This document shows positions 34,938 to 46,477 of a stretch of DNA of 64,000 nt, in pieces (within the stretch, counting starts at the first letter, position 1; the number at the start of each line of letters is the position of its first letter). The translations under genes were made by a program, and so were the position numbers. This DNA comes from Chlorops oryzae. Lineage: Eukaryota > Arthropoda > Insecta > Diptera > Chloropidae. The stretch lies in the NCBI GenBank assembly GCA_020466095.1, contig CM035806.1, forward strand, positions 20,117,571-20,181,570, given 5' to 3'. Below the pieces are notes generated by a model. That model saw nothing but the letters and a program-made list of their open reading frames with translations. It ran no database searches and was not told the origin of the DNA.

Positions 34938-35243
34938 GCGCTCTCTTTGTCTCTCTCTCACGTTCTCACTGTGGCCCTGACTTCATTTGTTCGTTCCTCC
35001 TTTTTCGAAAGGAGTGTCTTAAATTCTTTTTTTTTTTACAAAGAAAAACTTTTGATCGAGAAGAAAACAATCGAGAAAGAAAGTTTGCATATAAATCGAA
35101 AACTCAAGACAAAAGAAGATGGAAAAAGAAGTGAAAAAAGAACCAAAAACAAACAAAGATTGACACGCGAATCGCAAGCAAATCAGCTTTATTTTGCTCT
35201 TTTTTCCATTTTTCTATTTTCATAAGCCCACACACACGCACAC

Positions 35244-35277
<34 letters not shown>

Positions 35278-36141
35278 ACAAACAGAAAGTTGGAAAATTA
35301 GTTAAAATGCTGCATTCGTCCTTGAATGAAGAACAGAAAAATAAAAGAAACAACAAAATCGAAATTTAATTCAAGCGGAAACGAATTTAATTTGAGTGAA
35401 TTTCTTGAATGGGGGGAAAAAACTACTCAAATATCTGCCACGGTCATCGCAGACAGTTGCTAATAGTTTCCAAATGGCTTCCGATGCGAAATTGGAGTCA
35501 TCAGCATGCCATTGTTATGTCTACTTTAAATACGTACATATATAGGTATGTAAGTATGTATGTATTTACATTATGCAAGTCAAGTATAATCGTGCCTTGC
35601 GAGAACGACAGAAAACAATTGCTACGATTCGCACGCGGTTGCGTATCAATTCATGGAAAATGACTCGAACTAAAGTCATCACTCTCATTCACTTTCTATC
35701 GGGAGAGTATCCAATAACAGAAATACCAACATCCATCCATTCATCAATACTTCCTGCAGTTGTTCCAGCAGTAGTTGAACTAGACTTTTACCCTTTTTAT
35801 GGATGGACGGCATCAGATGCCATTAAGTCTGCTAGCTACTTGCCTTGCTTATAGCAATATTTCTTTTTTCTTAGAATAGCTTATAGATTTCTCCGAAAGA
35901 CAGGATCAATAGCGGTTCCCTTTCTTATCTTTCGAAGAGTTCCTAATTTGTTAAAAATCATTCAAGCACAATCCCACTAAGTGTCAAGCGAATGAGCATT
36001 TTTGATGAGCTTTGAATGTAAAACCCATTGAACTCATGGCATTTTTCGGGCCAGCTGTTCAACCGCAAAGCCGCAGAGATTTTAAGGTTTAACTCTTCTT
36101 GTGCTTATATAATTTGGGTTTCGCCAAAAATTAATATTTTT
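34081..36141. other. gene-free stretch rich in microsatellites
   Basis: (CT)n at 34903-34960, (CA)n at 35228-35275 and (TATG)n near 35545-35562. The frames at 34844-35225 and 35573-35854 have no recognised domain, and their codon use looks like non-coding DNA. Confidence 0.5.
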
Positions 36142-37034
36142 TATACCCGACACACTCTGTGTCGAGGGTATATTGCGTTTGTGTGGTTGTTTGTAACACC
36201 CAGAACCAGTTGAGATAGACTATACAAAATATATATAGAAATGATCAACGTCACTAGGAGATTCGATTTAGCCATGTCCGTCTGTCTGTCTGTCCGTCTG
36301 TCTGTCTGTCCGTCTGTCTGTCTGTCCGTCTGTCTGTATACAGTTATCTTATCGAAGGAGTTGAGCTATCTTGACAAAATTTGGTATGCGTGCTCACGGG
36401 GACATGAGTAAGAACAAGTTTGAGAATGGACCCGATCGGGGTATTTAGGGGTACCTCCAGTACTAGGGTCTGTTACGAAAATCACAAAAACTGCTCTAAA
36501 ACCAGAGTTTTTCAAGATATTTTGATGAAATTTGGTATTTAAACATATTTAAAGGCAAGTAATATGCTTCCAAAAAAGTGTAAAAGTGGGCGTGACAGAA
36601 GGGCGTTTTTAGAATATTGTCTCTTACACCCGAAATTCAAATGGGACTTGAACGAAATTTGGCAGCTTTCTTTGTAGCCATTAACATGCTCTCCAAAAAT
36701 TTTTTTGATAGGTTCATTATTAAGGGTACCTCCAGTACTAGGGTCTGTCACAAAAATCTCAAAACTGCCCCAAAATCGGATTTTTTTTGAGATAGTCCAC
36801 TGAAACTTAGAATTTGAGCGTATATTAAGGCCTCCGATTATAAAACAAAAAAATTGGAAAAGTGGGCGTTGCAAAATGGCGATTTTCATAAAGAAATTCA
36901 ACAAAAGTCGGTATATGGGGCCCTAATGGCCTTAAACAGCTCTTGATATTAAAAAATATTTGAACATGTGTGTCTGTGTCGGGTATTCTATTGTTCTCGT
37001 CAGGCTCGCCTGACTATAACACCCTTACTTGTTT
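36142..37034 (+). mobile_element. Helentron-like (DINE-type) element, near full length
   Basis: 893 bp, closely related to 22037-22945. 5' hairpin TATACCCGACACACTCTGTG onwards, core block TTTAGCCATGTCC, array of GTCT/GTCC units at 36276-36337, GTCTGTGTCGGGTATTC subterminal repeat, 3' hairpin GTCAGGCTCGCCTGAC at 36999-37014, and end CCCTTACTTGTTT. A five-base TCTCG-type insert separates the subterminal repeat from the hairpin relative to the 22037 copy. No protein coding. Confidence 0.9.
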
Positions 37035-37347
37035 TATGTAACGTTCTTGTTCAAAATAATAGAAAATTTGCCAAACGCTCATAAAGTGAGCAACAAACAT
37101 ATCATGATAATCCGTTTATAATACAGTTTTTCTGGTGTTTATTAAAAGCAGTCTTTTAATAGTGAACACATCTGCCATCACGAAAATTTTTCACAAAACA
37201 AAGTCGAAAAGTAATTCGAATCGTTTTCCCAACCGGTCGGTCTAAGCGAAACTCAGCAACACGCAGGCACAAATACCTAAGAGCGCTAAAGCCGGTCTCG
37301 TGCGACGGTTCAAATTTTTACTTGCTCACTACTCTTTGGTCTTTCTA

Positions 37348-37866
37348 CAGCAAACATATTCGGAGTGCCCAGCAATATGAGTCCGAAATGACTCAGAAAT
37401 ATGAGGAAATTTGGTCAAAGCGGTGTCGATGGGTGAGCGCATGACTAGAAAGCGAGACTTCTGAGGTTCAAAACCCACACAGGCGCGAGAAATAATCATT
37501 GAAAGCGATAGCACAGAGGTTCAAATCCCACAAAGACGGCAAGAGATAAACATTGAAAACAATATTTGAACTTAAATAAATACATAAAAATAAAGATATG
37601 TGTGTGAACTCTGTCTGGAATTTTTTTAAAGCATACGATTATAAATTTCACTCAAAATTTTTGGGTCTCTCTAAACTCATAAATATGTGTGCGGAAGGAC
37701 TCTAATATAAACTCCTTCCTGTATATGAATTGTGACTCATATAGGACGACTTTCGCAAGATGGGAAGCACGTTCATTTTGGACTCTTAAGGGAGCACATC
37801 ATTAGGGTTGACACTCCGAATAAGGATTCATGAATGACTCATTTAGGACTCAAAATTATTGCTGGG
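37348..37866 (+). mobile_element. CCCAGCAAA-type element with tRNA-like segment
   Basis: Left end CAGCAAACATATTCGGAGTG and right end AAAATTATTGCTGGG bound about 519 bp. The tRNA-like part at 37423-37482 contains GTGTCGATGGGTGAGCGC and AGGTTCAAAACCCACACAGG. A second B-box-like AGGTTCAAATCCCAC follows at 37507-37521. The remaining body carries the family GACTCTTAAG and GGACGACTTTCGCAAG words. Confidence 0.7.
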
Positions 37867-38221
37867 TTGGCTGCGAAAGTTCAAAATGGATTTATGTTCG
37901 TGAAATTGAATAGATAGACGACACGTATCGTTTTGTTACTTCATGGTCATTAATGCGGGCAGGTATTTGGGCCGTGGCTATGAGAGAGCAACATACAAGT
38001 ATATTTCTTTGCGATTTCAATCAAATATACTAATAAATTACGATTGGATTAGTTGGACAGAAGATGTGACCACAAATGAACGATGAACGGATGCACATAT
38101 AAACGTGTCTCATTCTTAAGAAGTATATTCATCGGCATTTATAATATACATATATACGTTGTATATCTGTATACAGATACCGATTTAATGTGATACCTTC
38201 TCGTACATGTGAAGTTTAGTT
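37867..38221. other. nothing recognised
   Basis: A/T-rich with TATACA-type short repeats near 38140-38175. No exon or repeat family seen. Confidence 0.45.
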
Positions 38222-38275
38222 TTCGTTGTTACAAGATTCGCAAAAAACCTAATATACCCTGCCGGTCTACACTTT
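38222..38275 (-). mobile_element. DINE-type Helentron 5' end fragment
   Basis: On the minus strand, GGGTATATTAGGTTTTTTGC and GAATCTTGTAACAACG match the start of the copy at 1373-1560. Nothing beyond the first 60 bp can be followed. Confidence 0.5.
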
Positions 38276-39129
38276 GGGGTTAAATAATTAAAGGCAACAG
38301 ACTGCTTTAATAAATTCAGTTATTCTGGCTATTTAACACTGCGACTGAGCCAGGCGAATGTTAATAACGATAATAATTATGATGGAAATTAACATTTGTT
38401 TCTATTTAGCTTTGGATAACGATGCTAATAAACCAGGAATATGAAACTTTTATTGCCTTAAGTTGCTAACGTAATGGAAATATGTAGTTTAACTGCTGTG
38501 GGACTTTGCAATTTTACTACAGCAATAGAAAAATTAATGGAAATATTTTGCATGCGTAAATAAAACGGTTTCCCTTACGCTGAATTAATAAAGCCACAAT
38601 AAATATAAATGTCGAAACGATGTTGTATCTAATAAATTCTCCGTTTGAAAACTTTTATAAAACTTTACTTCGGGTCCGAAATGAATGATCGAATAGTCAT
38701 AAATATAAACTTATAATGTTGGGAAAATATTTTTAGCTTTTGTTTGCCTAGGAGTAAAAATCCTATCCCAGCTTGGGAGGGTCTTAACGATTCCCGGTTG
38801 CCACAAACAAATTTCTTTTTCGAAGTTCTTCAAATTTATGCTAGATACATTGTACGTATTTAAGGTAAGATGAAGGCAATTGAATTCACGGTCATTTCGA
38901 AACAAAAATTTTTGTGTGGAATAATCAGGAATAATCGAAAAGGGAGAAAGCGATTCAGCCATTGTTGTTTCTTTTTAGAAAGCCCGAGTCGAAATTCTAT
39001 GCCCGCATTATTTGAAGAGAAATAACCAAAACTGTACACTGCAGGGAAATAGATACAAAATGGACTCAAACGGTCAGGTTCAAAAAAACAAATGAAAATG
39101 GTATAAGTATGAAACCTTTTAAGCTTTAA
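38276..39129. other. A/T-rich sequence, nothing recognised
   Basis: No repeat shared in the window and no supported exon. Confidence 0.45.
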
Positions 39130-39359
39130 GGGTCGTAGTCTTCAACTCGGTTTAAGAACTTCAAAAGTTTAAATTTTCGAATATATTATGTAAGCCTTCA
39201 TGCCAGTTTAACTCAATCGAATACCTTTGCTATTTATTTGAATTTTATAAAAATTTTCATAGAATAGGTATAAATAAACCTGGTTTAAACTCTCCTGAAG
39301 TCTGTCATTTGAAAGTTTAAACCTTCAAAGAGTTTAAACTCGTTTGGAGACTATGAGCC
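39130..39359. mobile_element. TTA-target MITE, copy 3 (opposite orientation)
   Basis: GGGTCGTAGTCTTCAACTCG at the left and GGAGACTATGAGCC at the right are the family ends in reverse order. The left flank is CTTTAA; the right flank GAAG does not repeat it, so the target duplication is lost or one end has eroded. Confidence 0.75.
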
Positions 39360-39617
39360 GAAGCGTCAAAACTTGTAAGCGATTTCACTTTATATGGGAT
39401 TAATTACCCTGTAGTAATGAAATGGTTTCGTTGTAAAAACAAACCAGACCTAGATCAGTCCAATTAGGACCGACCTCAAGTTTATATTTTTATACAAAAC
39501 GCGACCAGTCTAAGGTCAACCTCTACCAGATTAACCCTCGTCAAATTCCAAAATGAGCGTTGTTGGTTGAGTTCAGGCAAAGGAACTCAACTTTATGATA
39601 ATGATCTTTGAAAGCAC

Positions 39618-40228
39618 CAGGGACGTGAACCGGTTGGATTGGTTCGTCAAACTGGTTTTTCTACTCCTTTGAACCGGGGTTTCGTTTCGGTTCATCAGTT
39701 CGGAAAAAATCTTAAACTAAAAAAATTTGTTAACACGTGCTCCCACTTCTAACGCAATTTTTTACAGTTTAGGGTTAAAATTTGCGCAATAAAAAGTTAG
39801 TGGTGGTTAGGTTACTCATATTAGAGATGGTATCAATACTAATTTCATATGAATATCGACATAGATTTTTGTATTTTTGGCCTATGGAAGCGACCACTGT
39901 GCATGGTTGCTGGCAAAAATGAAACCCTGAATCTTTACAAAAAGTGGTTCGGTTTTCGGTTCGGTTCAAACATTTGTAAAAAAAACTTCGGTTCGGTTCA
40001 TTAGCAGATAAAATCGGTTTTTTGGTTCAAACCGGTTCGGTTCAAAACCGGTTCGGTTCAAAACCGGTTCGGTTCAAAACCGGTTCGGTTCAAACCCGGT
40101 TCGGTTCAAAACCGGTTCGGTTCAAAACCGGTTCGGTTCAAAACCGGTTCGGTTCAAAACCGGTTCGGTTCAAAACCGGTTCGGTTCGAAACCGGTTCAG
40201 TTCAAAACCGGTTCGGTTCGAAACCCTG
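39618..40228. mobile_element. hAT-type non-autonomous element with internal minisatellite
   Basis: CAGGGACGTGAACCGGTTGG at the left and CCGGTTCGGTTCGAAACCCTG (last 20 bases) at the right are inverted. The 8-bp flanks GAAAGCAC and GTAAGCAC match at seven positions. An 8-bp target duplication and CAGGG...CCCTG ends are diagnostic of hAT elements. 611 bp, no transposase. The right third is a 16-bp tandem array (40034-40225). Confidence 0.85.
40034..40225. repeat. 16-bp minisatellite, 12 units
   Basis: Twelve consecutive units of GGTTCGGTTCAAAACC with few substitutions (A to C in one, A to G in two, G to A in one). Each unit starts GGTT and ends AACC, so every unit can fold on itself. The unit equals the inverted-repeat motif of the host hAT element. 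An open frame over it is an artefact. Confidence 0.95.
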
Positions 40229-40996
40229 GTAAGCACTCTCAAATTTAATGATCACGACTATACATGGATAGAAAAAAAACCTCCTAGGGACTTTGATCTC
40301 ACAAACCTCATTATTTGAAGAACCTTTCAAACGTGTTCAGTTCGTTTTCAGGATGTTTGAATTTGAATACTCGTATACTTAGAAAATACCTACTTTAATT
40401 AATGAGATTTCATTTCTCTGATTTTTCGCTTCTAGCCCATTTTCGTGGTGGTTACATATGGCTAACTACTTCTAACATTTTCCGGATATGAAACATTTCT
40501 ATTTAAACGTGACTTTTCATTCGCGCATAGCTAAGGGTAGAAAAAGAGGATTTATTTTTTATTTTTATGAAAATTTCTGAAAATACTGAAAGCTGTTGTG
40601 AGCCCTCTGGGTGATGAAACAATAATTACAAACTCATTAAATACTCATTTGGCAACGTCCTGTTCAAATAGTTCTTTCCGCAGGTATTTGATCTAAATTT
40701 CTTTTTATGATTTTGCACTTGCAAAGTATCTAAAGCGCTTTTACTGCCAGAAGAATCAAGTAGTTTTTTTGCTCGAAAACTTTCTACCAAGAACAATTTT
40801 GCTTGCTGAAAGTGCTTTTTGATCAACCACACTTGGCAAAGCGAAAGTAAAATATGTACTTTTTAAAAGTGCTTTACTTGCCAAGTGGGGGGAAGCGCCT
40901 TAAAAAGAAACGAAATGACTTTCTTAAGTAATTTTTTTTGTTTCAATTTAAATCAAATTTAATTCCAAATTCATTCAGCATATCATTTTGTTAGTG
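40229..40996. other. nothing recognised
   Basis: No shared repeat, RNA or supported exon. Confidence 0.45.
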
Positions 40997-41153
40997 CAGG
41001 CCCCGATTTAGGGGATGGCAAGCCGGGCAAATGCCCAGAGCAGCACTTTCACGTAGATATGAGAAAACAGTACCAACAGTACTTTGGAGCCATTTTACAG
41101 TCGACAAATATTTTTCTTTGCCTAGAGTTACAATACAGCTGGATCGGGCCCTA
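40997..41153. mobile_element. short hAT-like MITE
   Basis: CAGGCCCCGATTTAGGGG at the left and CTGGATCGGGCCCTA at the right are imperfect inverted ends. Inside, AGCCGGGCAAATGCCC recalls common hAT-derived short elements. The flanks TGTTAGTG and GGCTAGCG agree at five of eight positions, two of the differences being C/T changes. A decayed copy at best. Confidence 0.45.
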
Positions 41154-42994
41154 GGCTAGCGACCTCTTCTTTCCAGCGCGCTGCAGTCAACGAAGAAGAA
41201 AAACGACAATATTCCAGGACACAGTACGGTCTCATTATCGCAGCATATTTTCCTATAAAGCTTACCATTTAATGATAGTTTTTTGTTTTTTTTTTTATAT
41301 TGCACGGAAGCTATTTAAAGTCTTTTCTTTTGATTAGCAACATTCAGTATGCGCATGAATTTCCGAAAATAAATCTAAATTTATTTTTTTTTTCTTATTT
41401 GCTTTCTCAGGAAAAGCAAATTTGTTGAGAACAGCTGTTCAGATGAACCTTTCCGTAAGTTTATATTTTATTTTTTTATTTGAAAAAGAACATTTCACCG
41501 TGAACTTTGGCACACTTTCTTTCGAGTTTATAGTCAATTTGCATGAATGGTTTAAAAAAAAACAATAATTGAAAAAATTTCAAGTTATTGCGAAATCAAT
41601 GGGAAAATTGTGACCTCTTAAAAATTCGAATCACATTTTCCGTTTTCCTTTTCTATGAATTGTTAATTATTTTTATTATTTATATTTTAATATTAAAATT
41701 TTTTGGGGGTTTTTTTTTTTTGTTTAATGAAAATCAAGGACGCTGCCGTGGACGAAAAAACTCGTTTATTATGCGAGTGCGAATCCGCTTGCACAAAATA
41801 AATTGCAATTTTAAACATCTGCAGCCATGAAGCGCACAGCTCATGAATTTTTATGGAAGATTTTTATTGAGAAAGGAACTTTATGAAATTTCGCTGAATT
41901 TCATTTCACGACGCGAAGCACTAAAGTCTTCAATAGGTCAGCAGTTCTTTTGTGAGTCTTTTTCTTATTTTAATTTTATTTTTTTTTTTGAATATTTTTT
42001 AAAATTTTTTATAATTTATATTATGTCTTTTGACCCTCGCATGTGTTAGAATTTTTTTTTTTTTTGTTTTTCCAGATCGAAAATCTTCTTAAATCGTTTT
42101 ACTTTACTTTGCTTTGTTATATGCTCTGCTTTGCGTCAGTCAATGCGATTCACGCGTTTGCCAACCACAAACTGCCAATTGCTGTGTTCCTTTTACTGCC
42201 ATTAAGTGTGTCTGTCGGCATCTCCTGTGCGTTTCAAGCTCCAGTTTCGGTTGTTCGTCGCATGCTTTGGCCTCATTCCTAACACAAAGCATGCTTTTTC
42301 ATCTGCTTTTTCATCTGTTTCTCCTTAGCTTTCTACAGCTGCTGCTGCTGCTGCTGATGCGGCTGCTGCTGCTGTTGCTGCTGCTGTTACTACTACTGCT
42401 TCTACATATATGTAACTCCTTTGAACGTTTCGTTTCGCGCGAAGCAAAACAGTACGACTGAGTGACTCCCGACAGACTGTCCAGATTGTCTCGTGCTACT
42501 TCATGTCCGCGTATGCAAACGTTCCTTTTCTTCTTCCATTGATGAATTTTTGTTTTTTATTCTATCTTTTATATTTCCATCCGTTCGCATGTTTTATTTG
42601 TGCGCACACACACACACACACACACACACAATCTTTCTCTTTATCTCTCTTTTCATCGTATTTTCTAAAATTTTACATTCACATGTTAACGTTATGTTTA
42701 TAGCTCCTTCATTCACGTGTCCTTTGATGGCAATTCTTCTTCTCTTATCAAAGAGCATTAAATAGGGAGAGCTTATATTCCAAGCGTTGCCATACTATTT
42801 GGAAATTATTTTCACGTTAAAACACTTGCTTTTCAAATTTAAATATTTTGTTCAATGAAAATATAAATAACTGGAAAAGGACAAGCAACGGCTTTTGGAA
42901 GGACGACTATCGACTAACCACAGCTCTCTTGGATTTCAAAATAATGGCTTTTTGTTTTGTATTCATTGTCAACAAAGCTCAAAAATGTATAGGT
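41154..42994. other. gene-free stretch with GCT and CA microsatellites
   Basis: (GCT)n-type repeat at 42337-42405 and (CA)n at 42604-42630. The open frames at 42043-42461 are Leu/Cys-rich because of the repeat and show no domain. Confidence 0.5.
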
Positions 42995-43127
42995 ACAGTC
43001 AAACTTCAATAACTAAATTCTTCATAATCCAAAGAAATTTTTTGAGTGTTTTTCGAGTTCGGCTTGCGAACTTTTTTGTAAAGGCTCTATTTTCTAGAAA
43101 ATTCGTGTTATAAAAAGTTGATTGTGT
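42995..43127. mobile_element. possible Tc1/mariner-like MITE (CAGTCAAACTTC end)
   Basis: CAGTCAAACTTCAATAACT at the left and GTTATAAAAAGTTGATTG at the right are partly complementary, with TA on the left only. About 133 bp. Weak call. Confidence 0.4.
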
Positions 43128-43372
43128 TCTGTTTTCGCAAATGAAATTCAGGTTTAATCCAAGTAAAGATTTTCAATCGCGCAAGAATGTTCAGTCACCC
43201 GCGACCCTCTTGGAAGATCATCTTGACGATGCATAAAAAACATCGCGGAATAGTCCTGTATATGATGTTTCCGCGATGAATAATAACCAAAATCCAATGA
43301 CTTCTTGACTGAATAAAGCAAAAAAAAAAAAAAGCAAAAAAAAAGCTTCAATACCATACAACCGCACACCCT

Positions 43373-43667
43373 CTTCTAAGAAGACACAACTCAAAATTTC
43401 TCATTTTCAAGAAAAGCCTAAAAACAAATTGCGTCGCAGTGTCAATCAAAGCAAGAAGGAAGGCATTACGGCATTTGTTCGGCCTTTTATATTAAGAAAA
43501 ACTGAATGGAATTTTTCCTGCAGGTAGACAGGTGACTTAGGAACAAGATTCAAAGCATAACTCGAAATTCATAAATTTTGAGTTGTGTCACTTTATTTAC
43601 CTGGATGCGATATGTTAACTTAAAATTGACGATTTTTGAGTTGTGTCACCTTAGAAGAGGGTGTTCG
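43373..43667 (+). mobile_element. CGCACACCC-ended element
   Basis: The left end CGCACACCCTCTTCTAAG and right end CTTAGAAGAGGGTGTTCG are inverted. The body matches 33754-34001 (GCAAGAAGGAAGGCATT and others). The right terminal segment with TTTTGAGTTGTGTCAC is present twice (near 43575-43614 and 43633-43667), so the end has been duplicated. Confidence 0.75.
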
Positions 43668-44259
43668 ATATTAGAAAATCAACGTGTTGACCTATTCCAA
43701 AAGATCTGAAAGATGAATACTCAATATACTGCGAATTGCTCGCGTAATGTTCCTCAAAGCAGTATATGTACCATTTTTTTTTACGTATTCTTTGTTGATG
43801 GATTCGAGAAAACATCGCCTTTTCAGAAGAGTTGCGTAGACATCTTCGTTGCGAACGTTCGCTAAAACATTGTCTTAATATTTGATTAAGGGATTAAGTC
43901 ATTGCTTTTGTTTTACTTTTCGGCCTTCCTTGAACATGGCGTATGAGTGTGTTTACATTTTAATCAATAAAAACGTTGCTCATACGTTGCTATGGTCATC
44001 AGCTGGATTCAGTTCTACTTCGATCATGAACTTTAATATAATTGATTTTTCCTTTTTAGAGATACTTATGTGATTGAGAAAAGCTTTGGAATTAAAACTC
44101 CTCAGCTTTGAGAAGCTGTAAAATCGACCAAAGTTGCCATAAGTCTGATTAACCTCATTCGAAACTTTTCACCTTATTTATTTTCTTTGGATTCTCTATT
44201 TCGAATTGGTGCCATACAAAATCGAAACAAATTTTTAGACTTACTTACATTTATGTATA
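43668..44259. other. nothing recognised
   Basis: No repeat family or supported exon. Confidence 0.4.
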
Positions 44260-44386
44260 CAGTGTACTCTCTCCTTGCGGGCACTTTTTGGGACTGCTCA
44301 AGTGTTCCTAATTTTCAATTAGTTTTCTCTTAAGCGGACATATTTTTCGGTCCTGTAGGTGTCCGCTTAATAGAGGGTATATAATG
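44260..44386. mobile_element. palindromic CAGTGTACTCTC-ended MITE, copy 3
   Basis: CAGTGTACTCTCTCCTTGCG at the left. GTGTCCGCTTAATAGAGGG and a decayed TATATAATG at the right. TA flanks on both sides. Inner CTCTTAAGCGGACAT matches the other copies. Confidence 0.75.
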
Positions 44387-45257
44387 TATATTCATTAATT
44401 TACTCATCCATTATTAATAATTTGCATAGAGCGCATTTAAATATGCAACGTTAATTTGTCCACCAACCATAAAACCAGGCAAAACAAAATCATAGCACAA
44501 TGTCATCTTCTAATATTTCTAAAATATTTCTACGCAAGCTTTACTTTACGTATAACAGTTCAAAAGGAATACAAAAACACAAACATCGAAATTCAAACTC
44601 ACACACAAACACAAACAAGTCGAGAGCAGCTGTTAACGTGACGATTAAGCAAGAAACAAGCAACAAAACAAAATGCAAACAGAAGTCATTTTTGGCGGGA
44701 AAATTATTGAAAAGCATCCACGCCGTAAGGACATAGGTCAGCCAAAGAAAAAGAAAGCTTTTCTGTGACGTCACTTGGCGGAAGTCAATGACGTCATTGA
44801 AATGCCTGGAATAAAGGAATTTCAGCGAACAAATTTAACTGCAAGCTCATCGATGCGCTCTTCCATTGAAGGGGAAATTGAAAACACAGGCGCCCTCTGT
44901 GAGAAAAGCTCGAAGTTAACTGATTGAAATGAAATTATTTTGAAATTTTAAATTATTGTAAACTTTTTCCGATGAGATGGTAAAGAGCTCATTGAGAATT
45001 ATTATTATATATGTATTTCGCGTAGAAAAAAATAATGTATTTTGTGCTTGAACTGCTTGAAAGCCATTACACATTAAGCAAGGCAATATAATTTTCCGAA
45101 AATTCAAATGCAGTTTGCATTGCAAGTTCAGTTCAATTCAGTTTTGATGGCAAACTAGTGGCAAGGTATCCGGTTATCTTTTCCGTTTTCAAATGTATTT
45201 TACTCCTTAAAACTGAAAGGGAGAATATATTTTGTTTTAATTTCCGCAATATTAATC
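44387..45257. other. nothing recognised
   Basis: Short frames only. The frame at 44456-44736 is A-rich and without motif. Confidence 0.4.
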
Positions 45258-45350
45258 TTACTATCCTTAAAGTATGCTACTCTTAACATCGAATCAATCG
45301 TGAAATAAGCAAAAGAAATATTTGAGCTTCGCTTGAAAAAGAATCGAAAC
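45258..45350. repeat. dispersed repeat paired with 47916-48010
   Basis: CTTACTATCCTTAAAGTATG followed by CTACTCTTAACATCGAATC and later GAATCGAAACA matches 47916-48010 in the same orientation. Class unknown. Confidence 0.6.
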
Positions 45351-45359
45351 ATATTAATT

Positions 45360-45610
45360 GGGAAACAAGGCTACGATGGTCCTGATGCGCAAATGAGGAC
45401 AGCTTGGCATAAAAAGGCTACACACTAAAAAGAAAAAGTTGCAGGCACGCACAAGGACGTCCGAAAAAGCATTGAATGGACAAAATAAAATGGGATCTCG
45501 AGGCTATAGGACGTACCTCGGATGATGCAACCAACATAACGAAATGGAGGAACTGGTCGCGTTTTGCGGACCCCGGAATAGGACGGGTGACTTGAACGCG
45601 CAAGAAGAAG
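45360..45610 (+). pseudogene. LINE 3' end fragment, broken
   Basis: Reading in more than one frame gives an arginine/lysine-rich stretch with a GQNKM-like and a TKWRNWSRFADPG-like ending. It resembles the region just after reverse transcriptase in RTE/CR1-type LINEs, where Arg-Pro-rich and W-R motifs precede the stop. The tail is CGCAAGAAGAAGAATAAG. Stops and shifts break it. The tail sequence recurs at 26945-26998. Confidence 0.4.
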
Positions 45611-45653
45611 AATAAGACGAAGTTTTGTGCCTTTGTTACCGATTTAGCCTAAA

Positions 45654-45899
45654 CAGGGCACGGATTTTGTTGACTTTTATAAATTTAAAGCATACTTTAT
45701 GGAGTAAAAATTTTGTTCCAACTCACATAAAGTCAAGATTCAAAACGATTTTTTACTTCAATGTGAAATTGTTTTTCATGTTCAAAAGCGGTTTGAAGTT
45801 CAACTTCGCTAAACTAATTCGCAAAACGCTGGTAAATAAAATGTTTTGCCCCATAAAATATGCTTTAAATTTAGAAAAGTCAACAAAATCCAAGCCCTT
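45654..45899. mobile_element. MITE family A, copy 2
   Basis: CAGGGCACGGATTTTGTTGA at the left and CAACAAAATCCAAGCCCT at the right, both followed inwards by the TTTATAAATTTAAAGCATAC-type block. 246 bp, 44 bp after the LINE fragment. Confidence 0.8.
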
Positions 45900-46443
45900 A
45901 TCATGAACAATTCAAAAATCGACTTTCAACTTCCGATTTTTAACGAGTTTCAGTGAATATTTTCACATTAATATTTCGTCATACTTAATTTTTCAACCTC
46001 TCCCATCCTACACGCGAGCAAGCATAATATTTCTCTAGCCCCTCCCCCCCTTTTATGCTTACGTAATTAATGGACGACCGCTTACTGGAAGCTTGAAATT
46101 TCCTTTACCATTACAAAAGAGAGACCCACCAACATGCACAAATGGAAATCGAATACTTACGATATCACATTAAATAATAGGCTTAAATCGATTGCTTCGA
46201 CGTTTGAATGACAAAATCGATACTTGCGTCACGAAAACGTTCGAACGTTTACCCCTTGCCCCTTACCGAAAGATAGCTCTATTTCAAATACTACATAAAA
46301 TAATTTATATGAAAAAGTATTGAGAAAAAGAGAAAAAAACACAAATTGTATTTTCATGTTAAAATCTATAAGGCAGCATGCTTCATTTCACATCAAATCA
46401 AGCGAAATAATTCCATCTTCAATCTTGGGAAAACTACAAAATA

Positions 46444-46477
<34 letters not shown>

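Noticed and set aside
35573..35854. 93-residue frame of mixed composition
   Set aside because: No recognisable domain, no clear splice sites, and similar frames occur by chance in this much sequence.
37423..37482. tRNA gene
   Set aside because: B-box-like sequence is present, but the arms do not form a good cloverleaf, and the segment is repeated within a mobile element family.
40034..40225. Regularly spaced short repeats that might suggest a CRISPR-like array
   Set aside because: Units are contiguous with no spacers, and the DNA is from an animal nuclear genome.
40022..40318. 98-residue frame with a repeating TGSVQNRFGSKPVRFK-type pattern
   Set aside because: It is the translation of the 16-bp minisatellite inside a hAT element. 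There is no start context or splice signal.
42114..42461. 115-residue Leu-rich frame
   Set aside because: The Leu run is the translation of a GCT microsatellite. The rest lacks motifs.
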